64,000 bases of DNA from Devosia sp. SD17-2 (GTDB lineage: Bacteria; Pseudomonadota; Alphaproteobacteria; Rhizobiales; Devosiaceae): contig NZ_CP104002.1 of the NCBI RefSeq assembly GCF_029201565.1, positions 3,365,001-3,429,000 on the forward strand, given 5' to 3'. The translations under genes were made by a program, and so were the position numbers. Below the pieces are notes generated by a model that had not been told where the DNA came from, did no database searches, and saw only the letters and a program-made list of their open reading frames with translations. The stretch's first letter is position 1. Every line of letters begins with the position of its first letter. This document shows, piece after piece, positions 55,505 to 64,000 of this stretch.

Positions 55505-56434
55505 TCACAACACTCCTAGGCTGATGACGACGTGATCGGCGAGCAGGGCCAGGAAGAGCACGAACAGATAGCTCAACGAGTAGGTGAAGAGCTTGCGTGC
55601 GGCCTTGCGCATGTCGACCCCGTCAGGCGCACGCAGAAGGCGCAGCGCGAGGAAAACAAAACCAAATCCGGTGACGGCAGCAACCGCGCCATACATCAGG
55701 CTGGAGAAGCCCAGGATGACAGGCAGCAGGGAGCTCAGCGCCAGGAGAACGGAATAGACGAAGATCTGACGCTTGGTCGACGGCACACCGGCAACATTGG
55801 GCATCATCGGGATGCCGGCAGCGCCGTAGTCACCCTGCTTGTAAAGGGCGAGAGCCCAGAAGTGCGGGGGCGTCCAGAGGAAGATGATCAGGAACAGCAC
55901 GAAGCTGTCGAGGGTGATGTCGCCGGTTACAGCGGCCCAGCCAACCATGGGCGGGAAGGCACCGGCAGCGCCGCCGATAACGATGTTCTGGGGCGTCGAG
56001 CGCTTGAGCCAGATCGTGTAGACGACAGCGTAAAAGAAAATCGTGAAGGCCAGGAAGGCGCCGGCAACCCAATTGGTCGCCAGACCAAGCAGGGCAACCG
56101 AGAAGGCCGACAGGATCAGGCCGAACGCCAGAGCTTCGCCCTTGGTCACGCGGCCGGCGGGAATGGGCCGATTGACGGTGCGGCTCATGACCGCGTCGAT
56201 ATCGGCGTCATACCACATGTTGAGTGCCCCGGAGGCACCGCCACCGATCGCGATACAAACGATCGCGATCAGCCCGATGATGGGATTGATGTCGCCAGGA
56301 GCGACGAGCATGCCCACCAGTGCGCAGAAAACCACAAGCGACATAACACGCGGCTTGAGGAGCGCGAGGTAGTCACCTACCCGAGCTTCGCCTGTCATCG
56401 CAGGCGCGTCCTTCATGCTGTCGAGATATGCCAC
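55505..56434 (-). CDS. ctaB: Protoheme IX farnesyltransferase (haem O synthase)
   Basis: 309-residue polytopic membrane enzyme adding a farnesyl group to haem b, the first step to haem a. The Mg2+-binding DxxxD-type motif is in [25 protein letters not shown]. About nine hydrophobic segments. It starts with GTG at 56434 and has AAGGAA upstream. Also called cyoE/coxE. Followed by the CoxF-like gene. Confidence 0.96.
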   Translation of the reverse strand: MAYLDSMKDAPAMTGEARVGDYLALLKPRVMSLVVFCALVGMLVAPGDINPIIGLIAIVCIAIGGGASGALNMWYDADIDAVMSRTVNRPIPAGRVTKGEALAFGLILSAFSVALLGLATNWVAGAFLAFTIFFYAVVYTIWLKRSTPQNIVIGGAAGAFPPMVGWAAVTGDITLDSFVLFLIIFLWTPPHFWALALYKQGDYGAAGIPMMPNVAGVPSTKRQIFVYSVLLALSSLLPVILGFSSLMYGAVAAVTGFGFVFLALRLLRAPDGVDMRKAARKLFTYSLSYLFVLFLALLADHVVISLGVL

Positions 56435-56501
56435 TTGTCTTTCCTTAATCTTGCGGACCGCACAAAGCGCGATCCGCGGAGAGTTTTATCAAGCCTGTCG
56501 C

Positions 56502-58196
56502 TTAGTGAGCCTTGGACGAGTCGATCTGCGGCAGGGTCGAGAACTGGTGGAACGGCGGAGGCGAGCTCAGGGTCCATTCCAGAGTGGTTGCACCATCGCC
56601 CCACGGATTGTCACCGGCCGGACGCTTCTTACGGCTGGCTTCCCAGGTGGCGTAGAAGAAGATGATCATTGCCACGAAGGTCACGTAGTAGCCGACGGAA
56701 GAGACGCGGTTCCACAGGGTGTAGGCATCCGGGTAGTCGATGTAACGACGCGGCATGCCGGCGAGGCCAAGGAAGTGCTGCGGGAAGAAGATCAGGTTCA
56801 CGCCGACGAACATGGTCCAGAAGTGCAGCTTGCCCAGGAACTCGGAGTACATGTAGCCGAACATCTTGGGGTACCAGTAGTACCAGCCAGCGAAGATCGA
56901 GAACACGGCGCCGAGCGACAGCACGTAGTGGAAGTGAGCAACCACATAATATGTGTCATGCAGCATACGGTCAGCACCGGCATTGGCGAGCACCACACCC
57001 GTCACACCACCAACGGTGAACAGGAAGATGAAGCCGATGGCCCAGAGCATGGGCGTGCGGAAGGTGATCGAGCCACCCCACATCGTCGCGATCCACGAGA
57101 AGATCTTCACGCCCGTGGGCACGGCGATCACCATGGTTGCCGCAGCGAAGTAGCGCTGGACGTCGAGGCTGAGGCCGGTGGTGTACATGTGGTGAGCCCA
57201 CACAACGAAACCGACGAAGCCGATAGCCACCATAGCGTAAGCCATGGCCATGTAACCGAAGACAGGCTTGCGGGAGAAGGTTGCCACGATGTGGCTGATG
57301 ATGCCGAAGCCCGGCAGGATCATGATGTACACTTCGGGGTGACCGAAGAACCAGAACAAGTGCTGGTAAAGGATCGGGTCGCCGCCACCTTCAGGCGAGA
57401 AGAAGGTCGTGCCGAAGTTGCGGTCGGTCAGCAGCATGGTGATGGCGCCAGCCAGAACCGGCAGGGCGAGCAGCAGCAGGAAACCAGTGACCAGCACGGA
57501 CCAGGCAAACAACGGCATCTTGTGGATGGTCATGCCAGGGGCGCGCATGTTCAGGATGGTGGTGATCAGGTTGATCGCACCAAGGATCGAGCTCACGCCA
57601 GCAACGTGCAGCGACAGGATCGCAAAATCCAGAGCCGGACCGGGGTGACCCGAGGTCGACAGCGGCGGGTAAACGGTCCAGCCGCCACCAAAACCGGTCG
57701 TGCCCGGAGCGCCTTCAAAGAACAGGCTCAGCAGCAACAGGATGAATGCGACCGGCAGCAGCCAGAACGCAATATTGTTGATGCGCGGGAACGCCGTATC
57801 AGGCGCACCGACCATGAGCGGAGCAAAGTAGTTGGCAAAGCCGCCCATCGTGGCAGGCATGACCATGAAGAACACCATGATCAGCGCGTGCGCAGTGGTG
57901 AACACGTTGAACATCTGCTTGCCGGCATCGATGGCTTCGCCACCGCTGATGCCATAAACCATGGCTGCGAGGCCGTGGAAGATCTGAATGCCAGGCTCCT
58001 GGAGTTCCAGGCGCATCACGCCGGAGAGCAGGCCGCCAACGATACCCGCCACAATCGAGAACACCAGGTACATGATACCGATGTCTTTGTGGTTGGTCGA
58101 AAACAGCCAGCGACGCCAGCCGGTGGGCGTATGATGGTCGTGCGCGGCGTGATCATGCCCTGTGGCATGGGCCTCGAGGTGAGCTGTATTGGCCAT
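56502..58196 (-). CDS. ctaD: Cytochrome c oxidase subunit I
   Basis: 564-residue catalytic subunit of the aa3-type oxidase, carrying haem a, haem a3 and CuB. Visible motifs: [24 protein letters not shown], the CuB-region [22 protein letters not shown], and [23 protein letters not shown]. The His-rich N-terminus ([21 protein letters not shown]) is common in this order. It is downstream of ctaC. Confidence 0.98.
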   Translation of the reverse strand: MANTAHLEAHATGHDHAAHDHHTPTGWRRWLFSTNHKDIGIMYLVFSIVAGIVGGLLSGVMRLELQEPGIQIFHGLAAMVYGISGGEAIDAGKQMFNVFTTAHALIMVFFMVMPATMGGFANYFAPLMVGAPDTAFPRINNIAFWLLPVAFILLLLSLFFEGAPGTTGFGGGWTVYPPLSTSGHPGPALDFAILSLHVAGVSSILGAINLITTILNMRAPGMTIHKMPLFAWSVLVTGFLLLLALPVLAGAITMLLTDRNFGTTFFSPEGGGDPILYQHLFWFFGHPEVYIMILPGFGIISHIVATFSRKPVFGYMAMAYAMVAIGFVGFVVWAHHMYTTGLSLDVQRYFAAATMVIAVPTGVKIFSWIATMWGGSITFRTPMLWAIGFIFLFTVGGVTGVVLANAGADRMLHDTYYVVAHFHYVLSLGAVFSIFAGWYYWYPKMFGYMYSEFLGKLHFWTMFVGVNLIFFPQHFLGLAGMPRRYIDYPDAYTLWNRVSSVGYYVTFVAMIIFFYATWEASRKKRPAGDNPWGDGATTLEWTLSSPPPFHQFSTLPQIDSSKAH

Positions 58197-58219
58197 TTAT
58201 ATTCCCCTGACCCTATGAC

Positions 58220-59140
58220 TTACTGGACGGCGGCCAGCGTCGTAACGGCGCTAGCGTAGTCACGGCTCTCTTTGAAAGCGGCCATGAAGGCTTCGTATTC
58301 TTCGGAGGTCACAACGCGAACTGCGACGGGCATGTAGGCATGATCCTTGCCGCACAGCTCGGAGCACTGACCGTAATAAAGACCGGTCTCGCGTGCGTTG
58401 AACCAGGTTTCGTTCAGACGACCAGGAACGGCGTCAACCTTGATACCAAAAGCAGGCACGGCGAAGGCATGGATAACGCCCGACGGGCTGGCAGTGATCT
58501 GAAGGCGAACGGTGGTATCCACGGGGACAACCAGTTCGTTGTTCACAGCGAGAAGACGCGGCTGGTTCGGCTTCAGCTCGGCCAGCTCTTCGTCGTTGAG
58601 CATATTGCTGTCGAAGTAGACGCCTTCATCGACGTATTCATAGGTCCAGTACCACTGCTCACCCGAGACCTTAACGGTCAGATCGGCAGCAGGCACTTCA
58701 ACATCACCAAACGAGAAGATGTTGGAGCCGAGGTACTTACGCTCGCCATCGGGCACGGTCATCTGATCCGACAGCACGCCAAAGGACGGCACGGCAATGA
58801 TGATGAGAGCCACGATGGGCAGAACGGTCCACACAACTTCGATCGCAGTGTTGTGGGTAAAGCGCGCAGGCACCGGATTGGCCTTCGCATTGAAGCGAAC
58901 CACCACAATCACCAGCAGCACCAGCACGAGCAGGACAATACCAGTGATCGCCCACAGCAGCGGACCATCGTGGAACGCCACGATCGAGTCCATGATCGGC
59001 GTCACCGATTCATTGAGGTGAATCTGGCCAGGCGCAGGCTGCCCCTTACCCAGCTCCTGGGCAGCAACCATCGCCGGCGCTAGCGCCAGAGAGGCCGCCA
59101 ACGCGGCTCCTAACTTCCTCATCATCTGACCGGTCACCAT
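58220..59140 (-). CDS. ctaC: Cytochrome c oxidase subunit II
   Basis: 306-residue CuA-bearing subunit. Signal peptide (LGAALAASLALAPAMVAAQ), two membrane helices (about 60-85 and 105-125), and the periplasmic cupredoxin domain with the CuA ligands in YYGQCSELCGKDHAYMPV. First gene of the oxidase operon. The ATG at 59140 has AGGGGA upstream; an internal ATG at 59125 is a possible alternative. Confidence 0.97.
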   Translation of the reverse strand: MVTGQMMRKLGAALAASLALAPAMVAAQELGKGQPAPGQIHLNESVTPIMDSIVAFHDGPLLWAITGIVLLVLVLLVIVVVRFNAKANPVPARFTHNTAIEVVWTVLPIVALIIIAVPSFGVLSDQMTVPDGERKYLGSNIFSFGDVEVPAADLTVKVSGEQWYWTYEYVDEGVYFDSNMLNDEELAELKPNQPRLLAVNNELVVPVDTTVRLQITASPSGVIHAFAVPAFGIKVDAVPGRLNETWFNARETGLYYGQCSELCGKDHAYMPVAVRVVTSEEYEAFMAAFKESRDYASAVTTLAAVQ

Positions 59141-59460
59141 AAATCCCCTATCGACTTGTTCTGGCGGCAGGCACCGAGACGAAGAGGGGAAAAAATAGCG
59201 GCATAGCTAACGCCGCCCCGACTCAACCTCGGAGCGCAAAACTCATTCGGAGCTAAACCACATCGGAGGGACTGAGTCTATTGCGGCGTAAAAGCGCGGC
59301 GCTGCGGCAAATTGCAGCCTCCCACACCCCATTGCCTCATGCACGCCGTACTCATGAGCGAAAAATAGGATAAGCTGGGCTCGGTTGACAGGGCCAAGAC
59401 CCTGACAGAAACACAACAAAACGCCTGAAAAGTGCCCGATTCGGCAGGAGAAATAACAGA
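59141..59460. other. 320-bp divergent region between ctaC and the IalB gene
   Basis: Expected to hold promoters of both. A TTGACA at 59385-59390 faces the IalB gene but lacks a good -10 at 16-18 nt. No terminator, repeat or gene was seen. Confidence 0.4.
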
Positions 59461-59967
59461 GTGATGGACGTTGCGAAGCGGCTCGCCGGTGTTGGCGCAA
59501 TCCTGGTGGCATTGATGACCGCATCTCCTGCTCTCGCCCAGGGCACTGTTCGTGCCGAATATGGCGACTGGCAGATGAGCTGCGACACCCCGCCTGGCGC
59601 CAGCTTTGAGCAGTGCGCAATTATCCAGAACGTTCTGGCCGAGGACCAGCCAAACGTCGGGCTTTCGGTGATCGTGCTGCGCACGGCCGATCGGGAGGCC
59701 CGCCTGCTGCGTGTCCTGGCGCCGCTCGGCGTGCTGCTGCCAAATGGGCTCGGGCTCAATGTCGACGGCACGGATATGGGGCGCGTTGCCTTCGTGCGCT
59801 GCCTGCCCAATGGCTGCATCGCCGAGGTCGAGCTCGACGACGATCTGATCAAGATCCTCTCCGAAGGCACTGACGCAATTTTTGTGGTGTTTAAGACGCC
59901 AGAAGAAGGTGTGGGCATTCCGGTTTCACTTGAAGGCTTTACCGAGGGCTTTGCCGCCCTGCCCTGA
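59461..59967 (+). CDS. Invasion-associated locus B (IalB) family protein
   Basis: 168-residue exported protein: signal peptide (MDVAKRLAGVGAILVALMTASPALAQ) then the IalB core EYGDWQMSCDTPPGASFEQCAIIQNVL, a second cysteine pair in FVRCLPNGCIAEVELDDDLI, and the C-terminal GIPVSLEGFTEGFAAL. IalB helps Bartonella enter erythrocytes; in free-living species the role is unknown. Start is GTG at 59461 (AGGAG 10 nt upstream) or ATG at 59464. The PilZ gene follows after 14 nt. Confidence 0.88.
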   Translation: MMDVAKRLAGVGAILVALMTASPALAQGTVRAEYGDWQMSCDTPPGASFEQCAIIQNVLAEDQPNVGLSVIVLRTADREARLLRVLAPLGVLLPNGLGLNVDGTDMGRVAFVRCLPNGCIAEVELDDDLIKILSEGTDAIFVVFKTPEEGVGIPVSLEGFTEGFAALP

Positions 59968-59981
59968 CGGGAGTTCGCAGC

Positions 59982-60230
59982 TTGACCGAGGAGCGCCGCA
60001 AAAGTTTCAGGCGTCGCACGCTCAAGGGCGGAAAGATCGTTATTAACAGTGGATATTCCACGTTCGACTGCTCGGTTCGCAATCTGTCAGATGAGGGGGC
60101 CAAGCTCATCATCGCGGGAATCATCGGGATACCCGACCACTTCGACCTCGAGATGGATGACGGAAAACGCCTTTCCTGCGAGGTCATCTGGCGCACCGAA
60201 GCAGAGCTGGGCGTCAAGTTTCTGCCTTGA
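59982..60230 (+). CDS. PilZ domain protein (c-di-GMP receptor)
   Basis: 82-residue single PilZ domain. The c-di-GMP-binding RxxxR region is in EERRKSFRRRTLKGG and the second motif is NLSDEGAKL (D/NxSxxG). It starts with TTG at 59982 with GGGAG 8 nt upstream. It is 14 nt after the IalB gene, so it is probably co-transcribed. It may be an effector of c-di-GMP levels set elsewhere, for instance by the EAL protein in this window (inference). Confidence 0.85.
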   Translation: MTEERRKSFRRRTLKGGKIVINSGYSTFDCSVRNLSDEGAKLIIAGIIGIPDHFDLEMDDGKRLSCEVIWRTEAELGVKFLP

Positions 60231-60236
60231 AGGAAC

Positions 60237-60269
60237 AAAAAAACCGGGCAAGTGCGCTGCACTGCCCGG
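60237..60269 (-). terminator. Terminator downstream of the DUF1127 gene
   Basis: CCGGGC (60244-60249) pairs with GCCCGG (60264-60269), with further pairing AGTGC/GCACT inside. On the minus strand it is followed by a run of 7 T. It faces the DUF1127 gene and may also act on the plus-strand PilZ transcript without a U-tract. Confidence 0.7.
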
Positions 60270-60384
60270 CAAGTCATCAGGAAACAGGACCGAAGGCAAA
60301 TTCGGCCTGAGAGATGGAACGATCACTCTGCGTGATCGAACCAACGCGGTGGCGGACCCGTAAAAGATCCGCAATTCATTGACT

Positions 60385-60648
60385 TCAGCCGCGCGCAGCC
60401 TTCGCCCGAGCCGCATTGAGCACCATGGCAGCGCTCCGACCCTGCTCTGCCCGGATTGCCTCGAAAATGTCCGAGCGGGTCACACCGAGATCGCGCAGTC
60501 GGGTCGCATCGAGATCGAGCAGGCTCTCCAGGGCTTTGCGCTGGCGGCGTCGCGCAAGGCGCGCAGCAATGAACGCGAAGAGCGCAAGGACAGGATTTGC
60601 GGGCGTCGCGGCCGCAAGTGACCGCTCGCCGGGAAGCGAGAGAGCCAT
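60385..60648 (-). CDS. DUF1127 domain small protein
   Basis: 87-residue protein. The C-terminal half has the DUF1127 motif RRRQRKALESLLDLDATRLRDLGVTRSDIFEAIRAEQG; the N-terminal part includes a short hydrophobic stretch PANPVLALFAFIAARLA. DUF1127 proteins in Agrobacterium and Brucella affect RNA turnover and phosphate or virulence control. The ATG at 60648 has GGAG 9 nt upstream; a longer in-frame start adds 33 unrelated residues. It is divergent from the LysR-type gene, 138 bp apart. Confidence 0.88.
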   Translation of the reverse strand: MALSLPGERSLAAATPANPVLALFAFIAARLARRRQRKALESLLDLDATRLRDLGVTRSDIFEAIRAEQGRSAAMVLNAARAKAARG

Positions 60649-60786
60649 TTCAAAATCTCCGAAAGGCAACGGGATCCACCGGGGGGAGGCCGGTGCTTCA
60701 GCGCGCATCTGCGTTGATGAAAGAGGAATACGCCGCTGGACTTCCATTCGTCTAACAAATAGATTTCATCCCACCGATCAATTCAC

Positions 60787-61689
60787 GTGATGAGATCCGA
60801 AATGACCGCCCCGCTCGACCTCGACCAGTTGCAGAGCTTTTGCGCCATTGCCGATTGCGGAAGCTTCACCGAAGCGGCGCGCCGCGTGAACAAGACCCAA
60901 TCGGCCGTGTCCATGCAGATCAAGCGCCTGGAAGAGCGGCTGGGACAGATCCTGCTCCTGCGGGACGGGCGCAGTGTGTCGCTCACCCACCATGGCGAAG
61001 TGCTTTATGAGCGCGCCCGAAAAATGCTGCGCACCAATGCCGAAATTCTCGATCATTTCTCTGAAGGCGACCTCGCTGGCTCGATCCGCTTCGGCGTGCC
61101 GGACGATTATGCGGTGCGCCTTCTGCCGGTAATCCTCTCCAGCTTTCAGCGCACGCATCCAAAAATCGCTGTGGATGTCTCCTGCATGGCGTCAGAGCAA
61201 TTGCTCGAAGGCATGCGGGCCGGACGATACGACCTCATCGTCTTTACACAGGGGACCGATCAAAACTTCGGCGAGCTGTTCCGCACCGAAAAAATGTTCT
61301 GGGTCTCCAGCCATGGTGGCCGCGCCCTGGCTAATGAGCCTCTAGCCATCGCCTGCGGCCCCAGCTGCTGCATCTGGCGAAAGGATGCGCTCGAATCTCT
61401 TGACCGGACCGGCAAGGATTATCGCGTCGCCTATACCTCATCCAACGCGACCGCTATATCGTCGGCCGTTCTCTCCGACCTGGCTGTCGGCTTTCTCCCC
61501 GAAAGCGCGCTGCAGCCGGGCATGCGGGTGATCTCCGATGATCATGGCCTGCCGCAACTGACCGATGCCCAGATCGCGCTGATGCGCTCGAGCCACGCCT
61601 ATGGCGGCATCTACGACGCGCTCGCCAATCATATCGTGCAGTCGATGGGCAATCTCGATCAGGCGATCACTACCGAGGCCGCTGAGTAG
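60787..61689 (+). CDS. LysR-type regulator, LsrB/VtlR-like
   Basis: 300-residue LysR regulator. The N-terminal HTH has MTAPLDLDQLQSFCAIADCGSFTEAARRVNKTQSAVSMQIKRLEERLG, very close in pattern to LsrB (Sinorhizobium/Agrobacterium) and VtlR (Brucella). The C-terminal co-inducer domain contains GSIRFGVPDDYAVRLLPVILSSF. Several starts are possible (GTG 60787, ATG 60790, ATG 60802); the last gives MTAPLDLD. It is divergent from a DUF1127 gene, and DUF1127 genes are known VtlR targets. Confidence 0.85.
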   Translation: MMRSEMTAPLDLDQLQSFCAIADCGSFTEAARRVNKTQSAVSMQIKRLEERLGQILLLRDGRSVSLTHHGEVLYERARKMLRTNAEILDHFSEGDLAGSIRFGVPDDYAVRLLPVILSSFQRTHPKIAVDVSCMASEQLLEGMRAGRYDLIVFTQGTDQNFGELFRTEKMFWVSSHGGRALANEPLAIACGPSCCIWRKDALESLDRTGKDYRVAYTSSNATAISSAVLSDLAVGFLPESALQPGMRVISDDHGLPQLTDAQIALMRSSHAYGGIYDALANHIVQSMGNLDQAITTEAAE

Positions 61690-61746
61690 TGAATCCGTCC
61701 GCGGTCCGGACTTGACCGAAGGCGGCAATTCGCCCACCAACAAGCC

Positions 61747-63363
61747 ATGGCCGAAATCCTTTCCAATGCCGCCGAATTCACCGTTTCCGAGATCGCCCAG
61801 GCGGTCAAACGAACCGTCGAGGACGAGTTCGGCCATGTCCGCGTGCGCGGCGAGATTTCGGGGTATCGCGGGCAGCATTCTTCGGGCCACGCCTATTTCA
61901 CCCTCAAGGATGATGCGGCTTCTATCGACGCCGTCATCTGGAAGGGCAATTTCGGACGCCTGACCTTTCGGCCCGAAGAGGGCCTCGAAGTCATCGCTAC
62001 CGGGCGGCTGACGACGTTTCCGCGCTCGTCGAAATATCAGATCGTCATCGACAATATCGAGCCGGCCGGCGCCGGCGCGCTCATGGCCCTGCTCGAAGAG
62101 CGGCGGAAGAAGTTGCTCGCCGAAGGTCTCTTTGCCCGCGAGCGCAAGCGCCCCCTGCCCTATCTGCCCCGCGTGATCGGCGTCGTCACTTCGCCGACCG
62201 GCGCCGTGATCCGCGACATTCTCCATCGTCTCGCCGACCGGTTCCCCAGCCATGTGCTGGTTTGGCCGGTGCGCGTGCAGGGCGAAGGCTGCGCCCCCGA
62301 GGTGGTCAATGCCATCGAGGGGTTCAACGCTCTTTTGCCGGGTGGGGCTATTCCGCGACCGGACCTTCTTATCGTCGCACGCGGCGGCGGCTCCATCGAG
62401 GATCTTTGGGGATTTAACGAGGAGGCCGTCGTCCGGGCGGTCGCCAATTCGGACATCCCGGTCATCTCTGCAGTGGGGCATGAGACCGACACAACCCTTG
62501 TCGACTACGCTTCCGACATGCGGGCGCCGACGCCGACGGCCGCCGCGGAAGCCGCTGTGCCGGTCCGCGCCGAGCTCATTGCCTATGTCGAAGATCAGGG
62601 GAGCCGGCAGCGGCAGGCGGCGCGGCGCAGCCTCATCAGCCTCAAGGATCGGCTGCGCGCCGCTGGCGCGGGCCTACCGCGCCCGGCTGATCTGGTTGCC
62701 ACCCAGAGGCAGAGCCTTGACCTGGCGGCAAGCGAACTCTCAGGAGCGCTGCGCCACTTCGTCCAATCTCGACGCCTTGCTTATTCACAGCTTGCCAGCG
62801 CCGTGCAGCCGCGCCTCGTCCGCCAGCGCCATGCGGAGCTGGGAGACAAGTTGCGCCATTTGCAGCACCGCTCCGATGCCGGACTGACCAAAACCATCGA
62901 GCGGGCGCGACTGACCTTTGATCCCCGCGCCGCACGGCTGGCCGGCAGCACCGAACAATCGCTCGAGCGCAAGCGCACCGCGCTGGGGCGGGTGGCACCA
63001 CGCCTATCCACCCAGCCACTGAAGGCGGAACTGCGCCATGCCCAGGGGCAACTCGCCCCCGTAGCGGCGCGTCTGGCCAAGGGCTCGGCGACCATTATTC
63101 CAGACCGCCGCCATGGGCTTGAGCAGTTGGGGAAACTCCTCGCGAGCCTCGGCTATCGCAATGTTCTCGCGCGCGGTTATGCGCTGGTGCATGATGACAA
63201 TGGTGCCTTGATCACCGGTAAGGCCGCGCTGCAGCCCGGCGATCAACTGAAGCTGACCTTTGCCGATGGCGATGTCGCAGCGTCGGTGGCGGGCGCACCG
63301 CCAGCCAAGCGCAAGGCCGCCCGTCCACAAGCGGACGACGGGTCGCAGGAAAGCCTCTTTTGA
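61747..63363 (+). CDS. xseA: Exodeoxyribonuclease VII large subunit
   Basis: 538-residue XseA, a single-strand-specific exonuclease with XseB. The N-terminal OB domain (ISGYRGQHSSGHAYFTLKDDAASIDAVIWKGNF) binds DNA, then the catalytic region RGGGSIEDLWGFNEEAVVRAVANSDIPVISAVGHETDTTLVDYASD. A long helical middle (about 300-440) and a conserved LASLGYRNVLARGYALVHDDNGALIT near the end. Length is greater than the E. coli protein (456), due to a C-terminal tail. xseB is not in the window. Confidence 0.96.
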   Translation: MAEILSNAAEFTVSEIAQAVKRTVEDEFGHVRVRGEISGYRGQHSSGHAYFTLKDDAASIDAVIWKGNFGRLTFRPEEGLEVIATGRLTTFPRSSKYQIVIDNIEPAGAGALMALLEERRKKLLAEGLFARERKRPLPYLPRVIGVVTSPTGAVIRDILHRLADRFPSHVLVWPVRVQGEGCAPEVVNAIEGFNALLPGGAIPRPDLLIVARGGGSIEDLWGFNEEAVVRAVANSDIPVISAVGHETDTTLVDYASDMRAPTPTAAAEAAVPVRAELIAYVEDQGSRQRQAARRSLISLKDRLRAAGAGLPRPADLVATQRQSLDLAASELSGALRHFVQSRRLAYSQLASAVQPRLVRQRHAELGDKLRHLQHRSDAGLTKTIERARLTFDPRAARLAGSTEQSLERKRTALGRVAPRLSTQPLKAELRHAQGQLAPVAARLAKGSATIIPDRRHGLEQLGKLLASLGYRNVLARGYALVHDDNGALITGKAALQPGDQLKLTFADGDVAASVAGAPPAKRKAARPQADDGSQESLF

Positions 63364-63412
63364 TCGCGGCCATTGCGCCTTATATCGATCCTCAGAGACA
63401 AGGAGCCAGGCG

Positions 63413-63634
63413 ATGAACATCTTCGACAAGGGTTTTGCGCCGGCCGAGGCCACACTGCGCTATCTCGATGGAGACTATGTGGTGTTAAAGCCTGGCACGT
63501 TCGTGCGCTGCGCCATTACCGGCAAGCCGATCCCGCTCGATGAACTGAGCTATTGGAGCGTTGACCGCCAGGAAGCCTATGCTGATGCAGCCTCGGCCCA
63601 CACGGCGTTCGAGCGTTACGGCCGGGGCAAATAA
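63413..63634 (+). CDS. DUF2093 domain protein
   Basis: 73-residue protein matching DUF2093: MNIFDKGFAPAEATLRYLDGDYVVLKPGTFVRCAITGKPIPLDELSYWSVDRQEAYADAASA. The family is restricted to alphaproteobacteria and has no known function. AGGAG is 7 nt before the ATG at 63413. The LpxB-like gene begins 2 nt after its stop codon. Confidence 0.88.
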   Translation: MNIFDKGFAPAEATLRYLDGDYVVLKPGTFVRCAITGKPIPLDELSYWSVDRQEAYADAASAHTAFERYGRGK

Positions 63635-63636
63635 AG

Positions 63637-64000
63637 GTGACGGGGACGGCGGCGCGTCGACGCTACCTCGTCATTTCCAACGGTCACGGTGAAGATGCCA
63701 TTGCGGCAGCGCTGGTGAGACGCCTCAGGGATGTCGCCAGCGTCGAAGCTTACCCGATGATCGGCAGCGGCAAGGCCTATGATGGGGTCTGCGCTACGGT
63801 CGGGCCGCGTGCGTCGCTGGCCTCCGAAGGCTGGCGCAACGTCAAGGGGTCGCTGCGCCGGGATATTGTCACCGGCGGCATCATGACCGTGCCCCCTGCC
63901 CTCAAATTTCTCCGCTCGATCCGGGGCCGCTATGACCGGATCATCGTTGTGGGCGACATGGTCGGTGTGCTGGCATGCCTCGCCACCGGGAATCGCGACC
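63637..64000 (+). CDS. Lipid-A-disaccharide synthase-related protein, N-terminal part (cut by window edge)
   Basis: About 121 codons lie in the window. The N-terminus RRRYLVISNGHGEDAIAAALVRRLRDVASVEAYPMIGSGKAYDGV is typical of the LpxB-related protein family (glycosyltransferase, GT-B fold), as is DRIIVVGDMVGVLACLATGN. It starts with GTG at 63637, 2 nt after the DUF2093 stop codon. The substrate of this LpxB-like branch is not established. Confidence 0.78.
   Translation, partial: MTGTAARRRYLVISNGHGEDAIAAALVRRLRDVASVEAYPMIGSGKAYDGVCATVGPRASLASEGWRNVKGSLRRDIVTGGIMTVPPALKFLRSIRGRYDRIIVVGDMVGVLACLATGNRD

Noticed and set aside
56415..58259. 614-codon open frame opposite ctaD
   Set aside because: Antisense to a highly conserved gene; the product is rich in His, Asp and Gln with no domain.
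59385..59407. Possible promoter of the IalB gene with -35 TTGACA
   Set aside because: No acceptable -10 at 16-18 nt spacing.

Overview
The window looks like a chromosomal segment of an alphaproteobacterium of the order Hyphomicrobiales, most likely a Devosia-like genus. The order is well supported: a CcrM-type GANTC methyltransferase, a split F0 operon (atpI-B-E-b'-b), the ctaC-ctaD-ctaB-ctaG-ctaE-SURF1-thrC-M16 block, an LsrB/VtlR-like regulator beside a DUF1127 gene, and an rnhB-ccrM-mutY-DUF721-dsbA-smc block. The genus is a guess. The DNA is GC-rich, densely coded and mostly housekeeping. I saw no tRNA, rRNA, CRISPR array or prophage.

Layout. 1-8.1 kb: start of a DUF808 gene, then a minus-strand group with glyS, a small hypothetical gene, a DUF2207 protein, lemA, glyQ and an S49 peptidase; one plus-strand Rnk/GreA-C gene sits inside it, so glyQ and glyS are far apart. 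8.1-16.1 kb: a TrmN6-like methyltransferase, polyprenyl diphosphate synthase, ispE, a TPR protein, ETF-ubiquinone oxidoreductase, a family-4-like uracil-DNA glycosylase lacking its usual cysteines, and a DUF3018/PemK toxin-antitoxin pair. 16.2-22.9 kb: an MFS transporter, moaB, a ring-cleavage-type VOC protein with a glutathionyl-hydroquinone reductase, a DHA2 efflux pump and a PA0069-family radical SAM gene behind a LexA-type box. 22.9-32.7 kb: DUF4180, rnhB, ccrM (its upstream DNA holds a perfect inverted repeat and CtrA-like motifs), TM2 protein, mutY, DUF721, a DsbA-like thioredoxin and smc.

32.7-43.5 kb: an RTX-type metalloprotease gene broken by an in-frame amber codon, the F0 ATP synthase operon with a good sigma-70 promoter, a complete IS110-family element, and a tandem glycine riboswitch in front of gcvT-gcvH-gcvPA-gcvPB. 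43.5-64 kb: a lipoprotein, a peroxiredoxin, a DsbD-N-like protein, YqgE, a PAS-GGDEF-EAL protein, the cytochrome c oxidase cluster with assembly factors (including a 58-residue membrane protein), an IalB-family protein with a PilZ protein, DUF1127 divergent from an LsrB/VtlR-like regulator, xseA, DUF2093 and the start of an LpxB-related gene.

The most striking object is the IS110 element (about 37323-38465). Its 5' non-coding region reads as a bridge RNA: a 12-bp 5' hairpin, then two internal loops. Four short guide segments, in the order left target, right target, left donor, right donor, match the DNA on both sides of the insertion and both element ends around a CT core. The insertion splits a REP-like palindrome that can be rebuilt exactly. 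The guides were read by eye and no folding or search was run, but the four collinear matches support each other.
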